Below, piece by piece: positions 40,719 to 48,401 of a stretch of DNA of 52,192 nucleotides. Every line of letters begins with the position of its first letter. Within the stretch, counting starts at the first letter, position 1. Made by a program: the position numbers and the translations under genes. Source of the stretch: a virus; IMG/VR virus record IMGVR_UViG_3300034166_000764, positions 1 to 52,192 of that record; one strand, 5' to 3'. Below the pieces are notes generated by a model. That model was not told the DNA's origin and did no database searches. It worked only from the letters and a program-made list of their open reading frames with translations.

Positions 40719-41357
40719 ATGTCCTTCTCATTCATTAAACCTCTGCCGTTGAACAACAACCAGAGAAACGCAAAAGAAATAGCAGATGCTATAACAGAGC
40801 TGCGTGATGGTTTAACTACTTTTAATCCAGATGATCTAATCCTACCAAGTAAGGTAGGTGGTGCTAACAAAGCATTAAGTTTAAATGCAGGTGAAACAGC
40901 TTTAGTATATAACACTGTAGCTAGAACAGACGCTTCTAGTTTTATTAGTCAAGATATTTTAGTACATGATGGTAGTTTATTTACTAGATTAGGTAAAGGT
41001 GCAGAAGGTCAATTACTTGGCGTAACTTCTGGCAATTTAGCTTATAGGACTGTAGCTACTGATTTAACTGATTGGGAAATTAAAACATCTAACTTTAATG
41101 CTACTGATAAAGGTCAATATTCCATTAATACAGGTTTAAATGTTCAACTACCTCCACCGACTGCAACGATTAATATAGTAGTCAAACCAGCAATAGGACA
41201 GGATTTTACAGTAACTCCATCAACTTTAGTTAGGGCTGGTTCTGAAAAGATAGCTAATGACGCTGCTAGTTACACAATGGATATAAATGCAGAGTACAAG
41301 ATTACAAGTAATGGTACAGATTATGATGTATCCGTTACACCAATAGGGAGAGTTTAA
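40719..41357 (+). CDS. Tail appendage protein
   Basis: A 212-residue protein: a helical N-terminus (about 1-35, including NQRNAKEIADAITELRDG) then beta-rich sequence. Fits an N-terminal adaptor or fibre. Predicted leaderless start from P6. Confidence 0.65.
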   Translation: MSFSFIKPLPLNNNQRNAKEIADAITELRDGLTTFNPDDLILPSKVGGANKALSLNAGETALVYNTVARTDASSFISQDILVHDGSLFTRLGKGAEGQLLGVTSGNLAYRTVATDLTDWEIKTSNFNATDKGQYSINTGLNVQLPPPTATINIVVKPAIGQDFTVTPSTLVRAGSEKIANDAASYTMDINAEYKITSNGTDYDVSVTPIGRV

Positions 41358-41359
41358 TT

Positions 41360-42985
41360 ATGGCAAGTGCAGGAGATTTATTTGGTGGCGGTGGTGTATC
41401 AGAACTAGACTTAGTAGCTGGAGAAAACTTAACAGTTGGAGATCTAGTGTCTTTAGGCATTGATGGGAAAGCTTATAAATCTATAGGGCTTTCAAATAAT
41501 TCAAGTGTAGCTAGTCCTTTGCCTTTAGCTACAACTACAAGGTATTTACTTGATACAGTAGCAAGTAAAATAATTGCTTTGGGAGTAAGCACTGTTACTA
41601 ATACTGCTTTATACACTTCCGTGGGGAATGTATCGGCTTCTGGTGCTTTAACTTGGGGTGCTGTAACTACGCATACGATGGGTTCAACCATTGGAATTTC
41701 TACTGCATCTTGGGATGCGATAAGACAATCTAATAATCAATTAATGCTTGTATATACAGATAATTCTTTGCCACCTTATATTAGAGCTAGAATTATACAA
41801 TACTCAGGGACTACTACTACAGTAGGTACGGAAGTAACAACAACAGCAACTAATGTTACAAATAATCCAGTAATTAATCTTGTGGCAGACTCAACGGGAA
41901 GAGTTTTAATAGCTTGGTTCAGAAATACCTCTAATTTTACTTTATGGGGTGCAAGAGCCACTGTATCAGGAACTACTATTACTTTGGGGGCAGAAACGCA
42001 AATAACACTAACTAGTGCGCCCGCCTCTAATACGAATCAGCGACTAGAAATGCTTTACGATGCAACCCAAGACAGGGCTGTCATATTTGCGAATTACCAG
42101 TATGCAAGTACGTCTTACGGTACAGATTTAGTATCAGTTAATTTTTCATCTACAGTGTCTACAGTATCTACTTCTGCTCAAGGAAATTTTGCGTCTCCCT
42201 CAGGAAATTTGCGAGGAGCTTTATCTAGGGTTTCTGGCACATCATCTTATTTAGTTAGAAGGTGTCTAAGTAATACTACTACTAGCGCAAGAATTGTCAC
42301 AATAACTACAACAGCGTTTACACTTGGCATAGAAGTAACTTTAAGTCAAAATGCTAATGGGATAGACAATGCTAACTGGGTAGAAGATACTGTAAATAAT
42401 AAAATTATTTTCGGTTATGATTCAAACGGCTGTCAAGTTTTCACTAGATCAGGTACTACATTAACTTTAGAAAAAACAGATACAGATATAGACTTTACCT
42501 CCAGCATTATGAATTTTTTTAGCCCTTACGTTGTAGGAGCATTTAGTTCTTTGCAACAGATATATGATTTTTCAGGTGCAATTCCAAGAGCAGTGGGAAC
42601 TTTAGATATAAATACAACGGCTTTAACAAGTCAGGCAAGATTACTAACTGCAACAAGCGGTATAACTTATTCTATTGAAAGAGAAGCAGGAGCAAAGCTA
42701 GGAAGCAGTATCCAAAGACATCTTATAGCAAGAAAATTAACAAACGAAAACCAGATAGGAGTATCTACTCAAACAGTATCAGCAGCAGCTACGGTTAGGG
42801 TAAGACTTAGATTTAACAAAACGACCCCAGCTAAAATAGTTACTGGGCTATCTGGATTAACTCCAGGTGTTCATTACTATACATCAACATCGGGGGCTAG
42901 AGATGTAGCAGGTGTAACTTATCTAGGTTATGCTAAATCTGCTACAGAATTAGTATTAGCTAATCCTGATGGAGCAGAGACATAA
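41360..42985 (+). CDS. Tail fibre or receptor-binding protein candidate
   Basis: A 541-residue protein, rich in Thr, Ser and Asn, with repeated beta-strand segments around 115-400 (for example RARIIQYSGTTTTVGTE and WGARATVSGTTITLGAE) that look like propeller or beta-repeat units. The N-terminal GGGGVSELDLVAGENL and late LTPGVHYYTSTSG are typical of phage tail spikes and fibres. Starts two bases after its neighbour's stop. Confidence 0.68.
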   Translation: MASAGDLFGGGGVSELDLVAGENLTVGDLVSLGIDGKAYKSIGLSNNSSVASPLPLATTTRYLLDTVASKIIALGVSTVTNTALYTSVGNVSASGALTWGAVTTHTMGSTIGISTASWDAIRQSNNQLMLVYTDNSLPPYIRARIIQYSGTTTTVGTEVTTTATNVTNNPVINLVADSTGRVLIAWFRNTSNFTLWGARATVSGTTITLGAETQITLTSAPASNTNQRLEMLYDATQDRAVIFANYQYASTSYGTDLVSVNFSSTVSTVSTSAQGNFASPSGNLRGALSRVSGTSSYLVRRCLSNTTTSARIVTITTTAFTLGIEVTLSQNANGIDNANWVEDTVNNKIIFGYDSNGCQVFTRSGTTLTLEKTDTDIDFTSSIMNFFSPYVVGAFSSLQQIYDFSGAIPRAVGTLDINTTALTSQARLLTATSGITYSIEREAGAKLGSSIQRHLIARKLTNENQIGVSTQTVSAAATVRVRLRFNKTTPAKIVTGLSGLTPGVHYYTSTSGARDVAGVTYLGYAKSATELVLANPDGAET

Positions 42986-43023
42986 AAAGGACTTATTAAA
43001 ATAAGAAAACAAGGAGAAAAAAC

Positions 43024-43401
43024 ATGGCACAAATAAAAACATACAATGAAATAGCGAACCCAACAGGAACAGGAGCGATAGGATTAGTTCAAGTACAACC
43101 AGCAGGTAGTACACTAACAGACGGTGTTATTGCTCTATCTAACGTAGACAGTATAGGTATTCAGTTAGTAGGAACATTCACTGCTACAGTTCAATTTGAA
43201 GCATCTAACAATGGTACTACTTGGGTAGCTTGTAAAGGTGAAGCAGCAGCTAACAACACAGCAGTAACTACAGCTACAGCAGCAGGCTTATTTAGAGTAC
43301 AAAGAGATGATTTATCTGCTTATAAATTCTTTAGATTAAACGTATCTGCATTTACATCAGTAACATCATTTGATCTAACACTAACTACTAGAAAGGAGTA
43401 A
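43024..43401 (+). CDS. Small virion or appendage protein
   Basis: A 125-residue beta-rich protein with VQFEASNNGTTWVACKG, like a small jelly-roll head or tail decoration domain. AAGGAGAA ribosome-binding site. Function inferred only from the operon. Confidence 0.65.
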   Translation: MAQIKTYNEIANPTGTGAIGLVQVQPAGSTLTDGVIALSNVDSIGIQLVGTFTATVQFEASNNGTTWVACKGEAAANNTAVTTATAAGLFRVQRDDLSAYKFFRLNVSAFTSVTSFDLTLTTRKE

Positions 43402-43404
43402 TTA

Positions 43405-43476
43405 ATGAAAAATAAAAAAATGACACCTAGTAAATCAGGTAAAGGTACAGGAAGTAAAGGTAAAGGCAAATGCTAA
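43405..43476 (+). CDS. 23-residue Lys/Gly-rich peptide
   Basis: MKNKKMTPSKSGKGTGSKGK followed by GKC. It has one of the better ribosome-binding sites of the region (AAAGGAGTAATTA before ATG) and its stop overlaps the next ATG (ATGCTAA), so it is very likely translated. A short basic peptide could bind DNA or serve only to couple translation. Confidence 0.6.
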   Translation: MKNKKMTPSKSGKGTGSKGKGKC

Positions 43477-43793
43477 TAACAAATAGTACAAACGGTACTG
43501 GGATTCAAACATTCTGTGCTGATGGTAGTGGTGAAGTAATAGCTGGTGATGGTACTGTAAAATATACAGCAGCAGCATTAACCTGCACTCATGTAATGTT
43601 ATTCGCTGACGGTGCTGACACTCCAATAGTGTTCAGTGCTTTAGGTTCTGGAGTATCTATTACAGCAGCAACACACCCATTAATAGTTAAGAATGGTGAA
43701 AGACTAATCCTAACAGTACCACCATCTGAAAGATTCCTAGCTTCTAAAGGTGCTTCTGGTACTCTTAGAATAGCTTATGGAGTTAATAACTAA
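43470..43793 (+). CDS. Small virion or appendage protein
   Basis: A 107-residue beta-rich protein, translationally coupled to the 23-residue peptide. No family recognised. Confidence 0.65.
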   Translation: MLITNSTNGTGIQTFCADGSGEVIAGDGTVKYTAAALTCTHVMLFADGADTPIVFSALGSGVSITAATHPLIVKNGERLILTVPPSERFLASKGASGTLRIAYGVNN

Positions 43794-43805
43794 GGGATAT
43801 AAATT

Positions 43806-44153
43806 TTGGCTACACCTACAGACTCATTAAAAGTTAATATAACTGTAAAACTAGATGGTGAAAAATCCCCTAACTCGTCTAGTTCGTTTAGGTTTGAAGG
43901 AGTAGCCACAACTTTTTTTAATATAACAGTTCCTGCTAGTAGCACTTATGTTTTTAATCAAACATTTATTGGTTCTATAGAAAGGATATTTATAAAGAAT
44001 AATAGTGGTAAGAACTTAGCATATAAGCTAGGTGCTGGTACTACAGAGTATGATCTTAAGAAAGTAGCTATACTATCTTTTGATACTGACATTACCTTTG
44101 TAAATGCTAACACGTCAGCAGTAACAATATCAGTACAGGTACTAACAACATGA
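43806..44153 (+). CDS. Small virion or appendage protein, TTG start
   Basis: A 115-residue beta-rich protein. TTG start preceded by AAGGGAT. Similar in size and composition to the neighbours at 43024 and 44150, so the three may be related domains. Overlaps the next gene by 4 nt. Confidence 0.62.
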   Translation: MATPTDSLKVNITVKLDGEKSPNSSSSFRFEGVATTFFNITVPASSTYVFNQTFIGSIERIFIKNNSGKNLAYKLGAGTTEYDLKKVAILSFDTDITFVNANTSAVTISVQVLTT

Positions 44154-44533
44154 GAATAAGTATAGACAATGAAGTGTCAATAGATAGAGAACTACATAAA
44201 GTACATAGCAGTTATATCACTATTGATGATAAGAGTGCAGATCTAACTGAACAAATACTTATTATACCAGCTAGCACATCTTATACAACAGCAGCACTAT
44301 CACTAGCTACTGCACCTATACTAACTTATATCACTGTTAAAGACAAGTCTAATAACACTGGACTTAACATTAGGTTCAATGGAGCTACAGATACTAGCTT
44401 TAAACTAGATCCAGACCTTCTATTAGAAGAAGTAATCACTAGCGTTAGTATTAATAATACCAGCTCTGATGATAAAGTAGTTATATTCTTACAAGCAACT
44501 GGTTCAGTTGATTATAAGCTAACAGTTAATTAA
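44150..44533 (+). CDS. Small virion or appendage protein, last late gene
   Basis: A 127-residue beta-rich acidic protein. Its TAA overlaps the stop codon of the convergent MazG-like gene, leaving no room for a terminator. Confidence 0.65.
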   Translation: MRISIDNEVSIDRELHKVHSSYITIDDKSADLTEQILIIPASTSYTTAALSLATAPILTYITVKDKSNNTGLNIRFNGATDTSFKLDPDLLLEEVITSVSINNTSSDDKVVIFLQATGSVDYKLTVN

Positions 44534-45009
44534 CCTAATAAGTCTTCTAAATGGTCTATTAAATACATACTGTAACTCTGTGGTTGTTTATAATTACCAG
44601 ATAGTATCTCTTTTATCTTTGGTTTAAAATAGTCTTTACCTTTACCAACTTTACCGTCTTCTCTAAATACTGGTTTACCATTCTCTAGTTTAGATAGGTT
44701 AGAGTCTTTAACTTCCTCAAAACATCTCTCTAGTACCTCTACAGCTCTGTCTCCATAGCCTGCATCCTCTAATACTTGAAGTCCTATGTTAAAAGCTACA
44801 AAGGCTACATCACATACACCGTCTATAGTTTCTACTACACTATCATTACCGTGTATAGTATCCTTCATAACCCAAGAATAAGAAAGAAGTCCTTGTCTCA
44901 GCTCCTCAACCTCTTCATCTAAATACTTTAAATGATCTATAGCTGACTGCAAAGGATCTGGATTACCAGCTCTTACTATTTTATCTATAAACTGTTTAAT
45001 CTTTTTCAT
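44530..45009 (-). CDS. MazG-like nucleoside triphosphate pyrophosphohydrolase
   Basis: A 159-residue protein of the PRA-PH/MazG-like fold. Acidic helix DEEVEELRQG, then TIDGVCDVAFVAFN supply the Mg-binding acidic residues. The later SNLSKLENGKPVFREDGK is typical of phage MazG-like enzymes. It may adjust nucleotide pools for DNA synthesis or lower alarmone levels. Last gene of the replication arm. Confidence 0.82.
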   Translation of the reverse strand: MKKIKQFIDKIVRAGNPDPLQSAIDHLKYLDEEVEELRQGLLSYSWVMKDTIHGNDSVVETIDGVCDVAFVAFNIGLQVLEDAGYGDRAVEVLERCFEEVKDSNLSKLENGKPVFREDGKVGKGKDYFKPKIKEILSGNYKQPQSYSMYLIDHLEDLLG

Positions 45010-45395
45010 TAACTACTTATCTCCCTACAAAATCTCCACCCAAGTTCATACTTATCTTGCATAAGCTGTAGGAAGTATTCAGCATCAACTACTGCTAATG
45101 GTGCTTTCCTATTCCTTTTCAGTATTAATACTGGTTCTACTAATATAGGATTAGGAACATGAGTAGCTTTAGTTATCTTCTTATTCTCTAACTTAGCACC
45201 TTCACATGCCTGCTCATAAGCAGCCCAGATACTAACACTTTCTTGAGCTTTACACTCTATTGCTAAAGGTATCTTACCTTGTGCTAGTGGAGATAGTTGT
45301 ATATCTGTACCAGTAACACCCATAGGTGTGGATTTAATATCATTAACTAACTCTGGAAATAGCTTAATAATCTGATCTCTAACCCAGTTCTGCAA
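45009..45395 (-). CDS. PD-(D/E)XK endonuclease-like protein
   Basis: A 128-residue nuclease. Core residues: Asp31 in GVTGTDIQL, Glu47 and Lys49 in IECKAQE, and Gln62 in YEQA. Holliday-junction or structure-specific nuclease activity is plausible for a phage. TTG is the only available start, since an in-frame stop lies just upstream. Confidence 0.75.
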   Translation of the reverse strand: MQNWVRDQIIKLFPELVNDIKSTPMGVTGTDIQLSPLAQGKIPLAIECKAQESVSIWAAYEQACEGAKLENKKITKATHVPNPILVEPVLILKRNRKAPLAVVDAEYFLQLMQDKYELGWRFCREISS

Positions 45396-45426
45396 ATTGC
45401 GGCCCTTTGCCTTACACGATTTTGTA

Positions 45427-45846
45427 TTAATGATTAGCCTCCCTCTCTGTCTCTAGTATAACACCAGCCTTACCAATATGTCTAGGGTATTCTCTACCTC
45501 TCATAATTAATTGATGTTCATATTTAGTAGGCTTAAATATCTCAACTAACTTAGCTACAGCATTATCTACATCAAACTCTTTACAGCTAAATATATCTAC
45601 TGTTAAGAAGTTATCCTGATCTGGGAAAGTGTGGAAGGCTATATGACTCTCTGCTATTAGCACAACACCACTTAGACCCCACTCTTCCTCTACTTTACCT
45701 TTATACTTAAATACATATGGTGGCATTATCTTAGTCATACCCAGAATACTAGGTAAATTATCCAATACTTCAGTAAGTTTATCTATGCTAGTTAGTGTGG
45801 AAGGCTCACAACCGTAAGCCTCCAATATAAGGTGTGGCCCAAACAT
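45427..45846 (-). CDS. speD: S-adenosylmethionine decarboxylase
   Basis: A 139-residue AdoMet decarboxylase of the short prokaryotic type. The proenzyme self-cleaves between Glu66 and Ser67 in AESHIAFHTFP, making the pyruvoyl cofactor from Ser67; His68 and Cys88 (DIFSCKE) are the conserved processing and catalytic residues. It makes decarboxylated AdoMet for spermidine synthesis. Polyamines could help DNA packaging or host growth. No spermidine synthase is present, so the host must supply it. Confidence 0.92.
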   Translation of the reverse strand: MFGPHLILEAYGCEPSTLTSIDKLTEVLDNLPSILGMTKIMPPYVFKYKGKVEEEWGLSGVVLIAESHIAFHTFPDQDNFLTVDIFSCKEFDVDNAVAKLVEIFKPTKYEHQLIMRGREYPRHIGKAGVILETEREANH

Positions 45847-46088
45847 TAATTATCAGCTCCTAAGATTGGTTGTTGTAAGTTATCTGTATCTACAATAAAC
45901 AGATGTAAGTTACCACCTAGTTTTTGTTGTAGTACAGCGTATGCTACATTGATAGCACTCTCCACCACTGTAGAAGCTGTAAGGTTAGTTAAATGTGGGC
46001 TTAGATCCCTCACTACCTTCTCAGCTCTCTCAATGAACTCAGTACCTATTCTTAATGTTTTTACTTCTTTATCTTCTTCTTTTACCAT
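45846..46088 (-). CDS. Small protein, possible ribbon-helix-helix regulator
   Basis: About 80 residues from ATG 46088, which has AAGGAGG six bases upstream; an earlier in-frame start overlaps the next gene too far. The KTLRIGTEFIERAEKVV strand-helix start and a second helix (ASTVVESAINVAYAVLQ) fit a ribbon-helix-helix fold. It could be a DNA-binding regulator, but this is a weak inference. Confidence 0.6.
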   Translation of the reverse strand: MVKEEDKEVKTLRIGTEFIERAEKVVRDLSPHLTNLTASTVVESAINVAYAVLQQKLGGNLHLFIVDTDNLQQPILGADN

Positions 46089-46098
46089 TATATCCTCC

Positions 46099-46836
46099 TT
46101 ATCTATTGTCAAATGCCTGTCTTGATAGCTTATCAAAGTTATCATTGAATGTGTCAAAGTATGCAAAGTCCTTAGCTAGATGAGGTAATATCTCTCTATC
46201 TAGGTTAGGGAATAGCAGTTCATAATCCACACCAGTACCATTTGAGATGTCTTGCTTCTTCTTTAGCATCTCAGTAAGCAATGTACCATTGATTGTATCC
46301 ATTGGATTCTGAGAGAAGTCAAAGTTAGCTTTATTATCTATCTTTAAAGTAAGTATCTCTACATCATTACCAAAGTTATTTTTTTCTTCAGGATTATTAA
46401 CATAACCTCTCATAGCATAGTAGTTACCAAAGAAAGCAGTTAGTTTATTTAAGTATACTGATTTGTTATCAGCACCTTTAACACCTAAAGTACAAGACTT
46501 AGATTTAACTGATACGTTTGGTTTGCCAGATTTAGTTTCACCTTCAAAGATATTAAAGTTAGAAGTCTCACCTAGCTTAGTTGATTCTTTCTGATCTCCT
46601 AAGTATCTACTGATGTAGAACCCTTTAGGGGTAAACTTCTTATTATCTATCTTAGATAATATAGGTAACTCTTTAGACTTGTCTCTGTAACCTTTGTAGA
46701 AAGCTACTGGATATTCCTTACCATCTTCTAACAACACTCCATAACCTCTATAAGTATCTAGTATACTATCAGGCTTACCGTCCTTACCTTTAAACACTAC
46801 ATCTTTAGCTATTTCTAACCTAATTTCTAATTCCAT
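46099..46836 (-). CDS. Hypothetical protein, candidate single-strand DNA-binding protein
   Basis: About 245 residues from ATG 46836 (AGAGGAA upstream; TAATG overlap with the previous gene). Beta-rich with many Lys, Gly and aromatic residues (YISRYLGDQKES, FFGNYYAMRGYV). A replication operon of this type needs a single-strand binding protein and none is otherwise evident. It lacks the acidic C-terminus usual for that role. Confidence 0.55.
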   Translation of the reverse strand: MELEIRLEIAKDVVFKGKDGKPDSILDTYRGYGVLLEDGKEYPVAFYKGYRDKSKELPILSKIDNKKFTPKGFYISRYLGDQKESTKLGETSNFNIFEGETKSGKPNVSVKSKSCTLGVKGADNKSVYLNKLTAFFGNYYAMRGYVNNPEEKNNFGNDVEILTLKIDNKANFDFSQNPMDTINGTLLTEMLKKKQDISNGTGVDYELLFPNLDREILPHLAKDFAYFDTFNDNFDKLSRQAFDNR

Positions 46837-47012
46837 TATTTTTTCCTCTTTCTTTCTATCCATTCATCTACAGCTTTTATAGTAAATCCTTCTGTTCTTT
46901 GGTTAATATCTACACATTTCTCAATAGCAGCAAATATTCCATCAGCAGGTTTAACTACATTCAATAAGTCTTTTTCATTAGACTCATTTAAAGCATTTAT
47001 ATTATGTCTCAC
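46836..47012 (-). CDS. Small hypothetical protein, GTG start
   Basis: About 58 residues. Only GTG codons are available as starts (47012 or 47021); 47012 has GGTG at suitable distance. Basic C-terminus. Unrecognised. Confidence 0.55.
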   Translation of the reverse strand: MRHNINALNESNEKDLLNVVKPADGIFAAIEKCVDINQRTEGFTIKAVDEWIERKRKK

Positions 47013-47232
47013 TACTATCACCTACATTCTTCAAATCATCACCTATTCTATTTAAAGTATCAATGTCTTTAGAATCTACTATAGCATTAACAGCTAGCTC
47101 AGCTATCTTACACAACTTATCTTTATCCCAATGAGGATTAAAAGCTATAGCTAGTGTAAATACACCATCATGTAATCCATAAGTAGCTTCATCTAAAGCT
47201 ATGTAGTATCTATTAGTTAATTTATCGTTCAT
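47002..47232 (-). CDS. Small hypothetical protein
   Basis: Seventy-six acidic residues, with YIALDEATYGLHDG. Overlaps both neighbours by a few bases. Unrecognised. Confidence 0.65.
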   Translation of the reverse strand: MNDKLTNRYYIALDEATYGLHDGVFTLAIAFNPHWDKDKLCKIAELAVNAIVDSKDIDTLNRIGDDLKNVGDSSET

Positions 47233-48401
47233 AAATATACTGGGAAATACTTATAAAAGTTAGTTTCCCTTCTCCCTTTACTATCTATATAATAGCTTAT
47301 AGCTTGTGAAGCTTTGCTATTAAACCCTAACGTATCAGCGTATCCATCTTGTCCACAGAGAGAACCATTAGTAACTATCTTTCCATCCATATAAGAATTA
47401 CTCTCATGGTAATGACCCATTCTAAAGAAGTCTATATTCTTTTTTAACTGAACTGATCTATTAGCAATGTGAGTAAGGATAGATTTAGGATTGTTACTCT
47501 TAATCATATCTCCATGTTCATATACTATAGTATTACCATAAAGCTCTACTACACTATAATTGACTTCTGAAATATCCCATACTACATTATTGTACCCAGA
47601 TTTATTACTTAGTAACATTAAGATATTATAAATAATCCAGGTAACATTATTCTTAGCAGCATGACTAAATGATTTATGTTCTTGAGTCCTATCATGGTTT
47701 CCAGTAACCCCAACAACCTTTACATTAATCCCCTTAGAGGCAGCATACGCAAAGACAGGACTCAAGATATCTTCAAACAGTGATATGGTAGAATAAGTTA
47801 TTTGTTCACTGTTTCCAAACTCACAACCTACAGCAGACTCTAAGCCGTGCATAGTGTATGATTCTATAATATCACCCATAAGAGCTATGATTACATTCTC
47901 TACATTAAAGATTTTAGATTCATTCTCTATCTCTTTTATAAGAACATCAGCAAGCTCTACTAGCCTAGCTCTAGCTACCTCAAGATTGAATGTAGCAGTC
48001 TTCTTACCAAAGTGCAGATCGCTAAGAAGCAACTCAATAGACATACTATGTTTGTTATTAACTTTCTTTTCATTATGTTTGACAGTCCTCGGCTTTATCT
48101 TATCTACTATGTCATTAACAGCTATCAGTATATCATCTAATAATAGATGTTTCTCTGCTATGTTGTTAAGGTTCTTAGCTACTTCTCTATTCCTAGCAGT
48201 TAGTCTAACATTAGTTTTAATTACATTGATCTGGTTCTTATCAGATACATAGTAACCATATCTAGAGTAAGCCACAGATAAAGCACTACAGCTTTTATCG
48301 TCACTGAATTTTTTATTATATTTATCTTTAATTACATCCCAATCTAAACCTTGTAGTTTAAGATCGTGTATAAATAGTATATGTTCTTCTTGATAACTCA
48401 T
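47229..48401 (-). CDS. Calcineurin-like metallophosphoesterase with N-terminal helical domain
   Basis: A 390-residue protein. The first 55 residues look like a small helix-turn-helix-like domain. The phosphoesterase core is complete: Asp128-x-His130 (SDLHFG), Asp177 (GDIIE), Asn235-His236 (GNHDR), His296 (EHGD) and His330-x-His332 (GHYHE). This matches phage metallophosphatases related to SbcD/Mre11 nucleases, so a DNA-end nuclease or nucleotide phosphatase role is likely. Coupled to the sigma-like gene by an ATGA overlap. Confidence 0.85.
   Translation of the reverse strand: MSYQEEHILFIHDLKLQGLDWDVIKDKYNKKFSDDKSCSALSVAYSRYGYYVSDKNQINVIKTNVRLTARNREVAKNLNNIAEKHLLLDDILIAVNDIVDKIKPRTVKHNEKKVNNKHSMSIELLLSDLHFGKKTATFNLEVARARLVELADVLIKEIENESKIFNVENVIIALMGDIIESYTMHGLESAVGCEFGNSEQITYSTISLFEDILSPVFAYAASKGINVKVVGVTGNHDRTQEHKSFSHAAKNNVTWIIYNILMLLSNKSGYNNVVWDISEVNYSVVELYGNTIVYEHGDMIKSNNPKSILTHIANRSVQLKKNIDFFRMGHYHESNSYMDGKIVTNGSLCGQDGYADTLGFNSKASQAISYYIDSKGRRETNFYKYFPVYL

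Noticed and set aside
17183-44533. T7-like single-subunit RNA polymerase or integrase
   Set aside because: I looked for polymerase and tyrosine or serine recombinase motifs in all large frames and found none; only the family A DNA polymerase is present.
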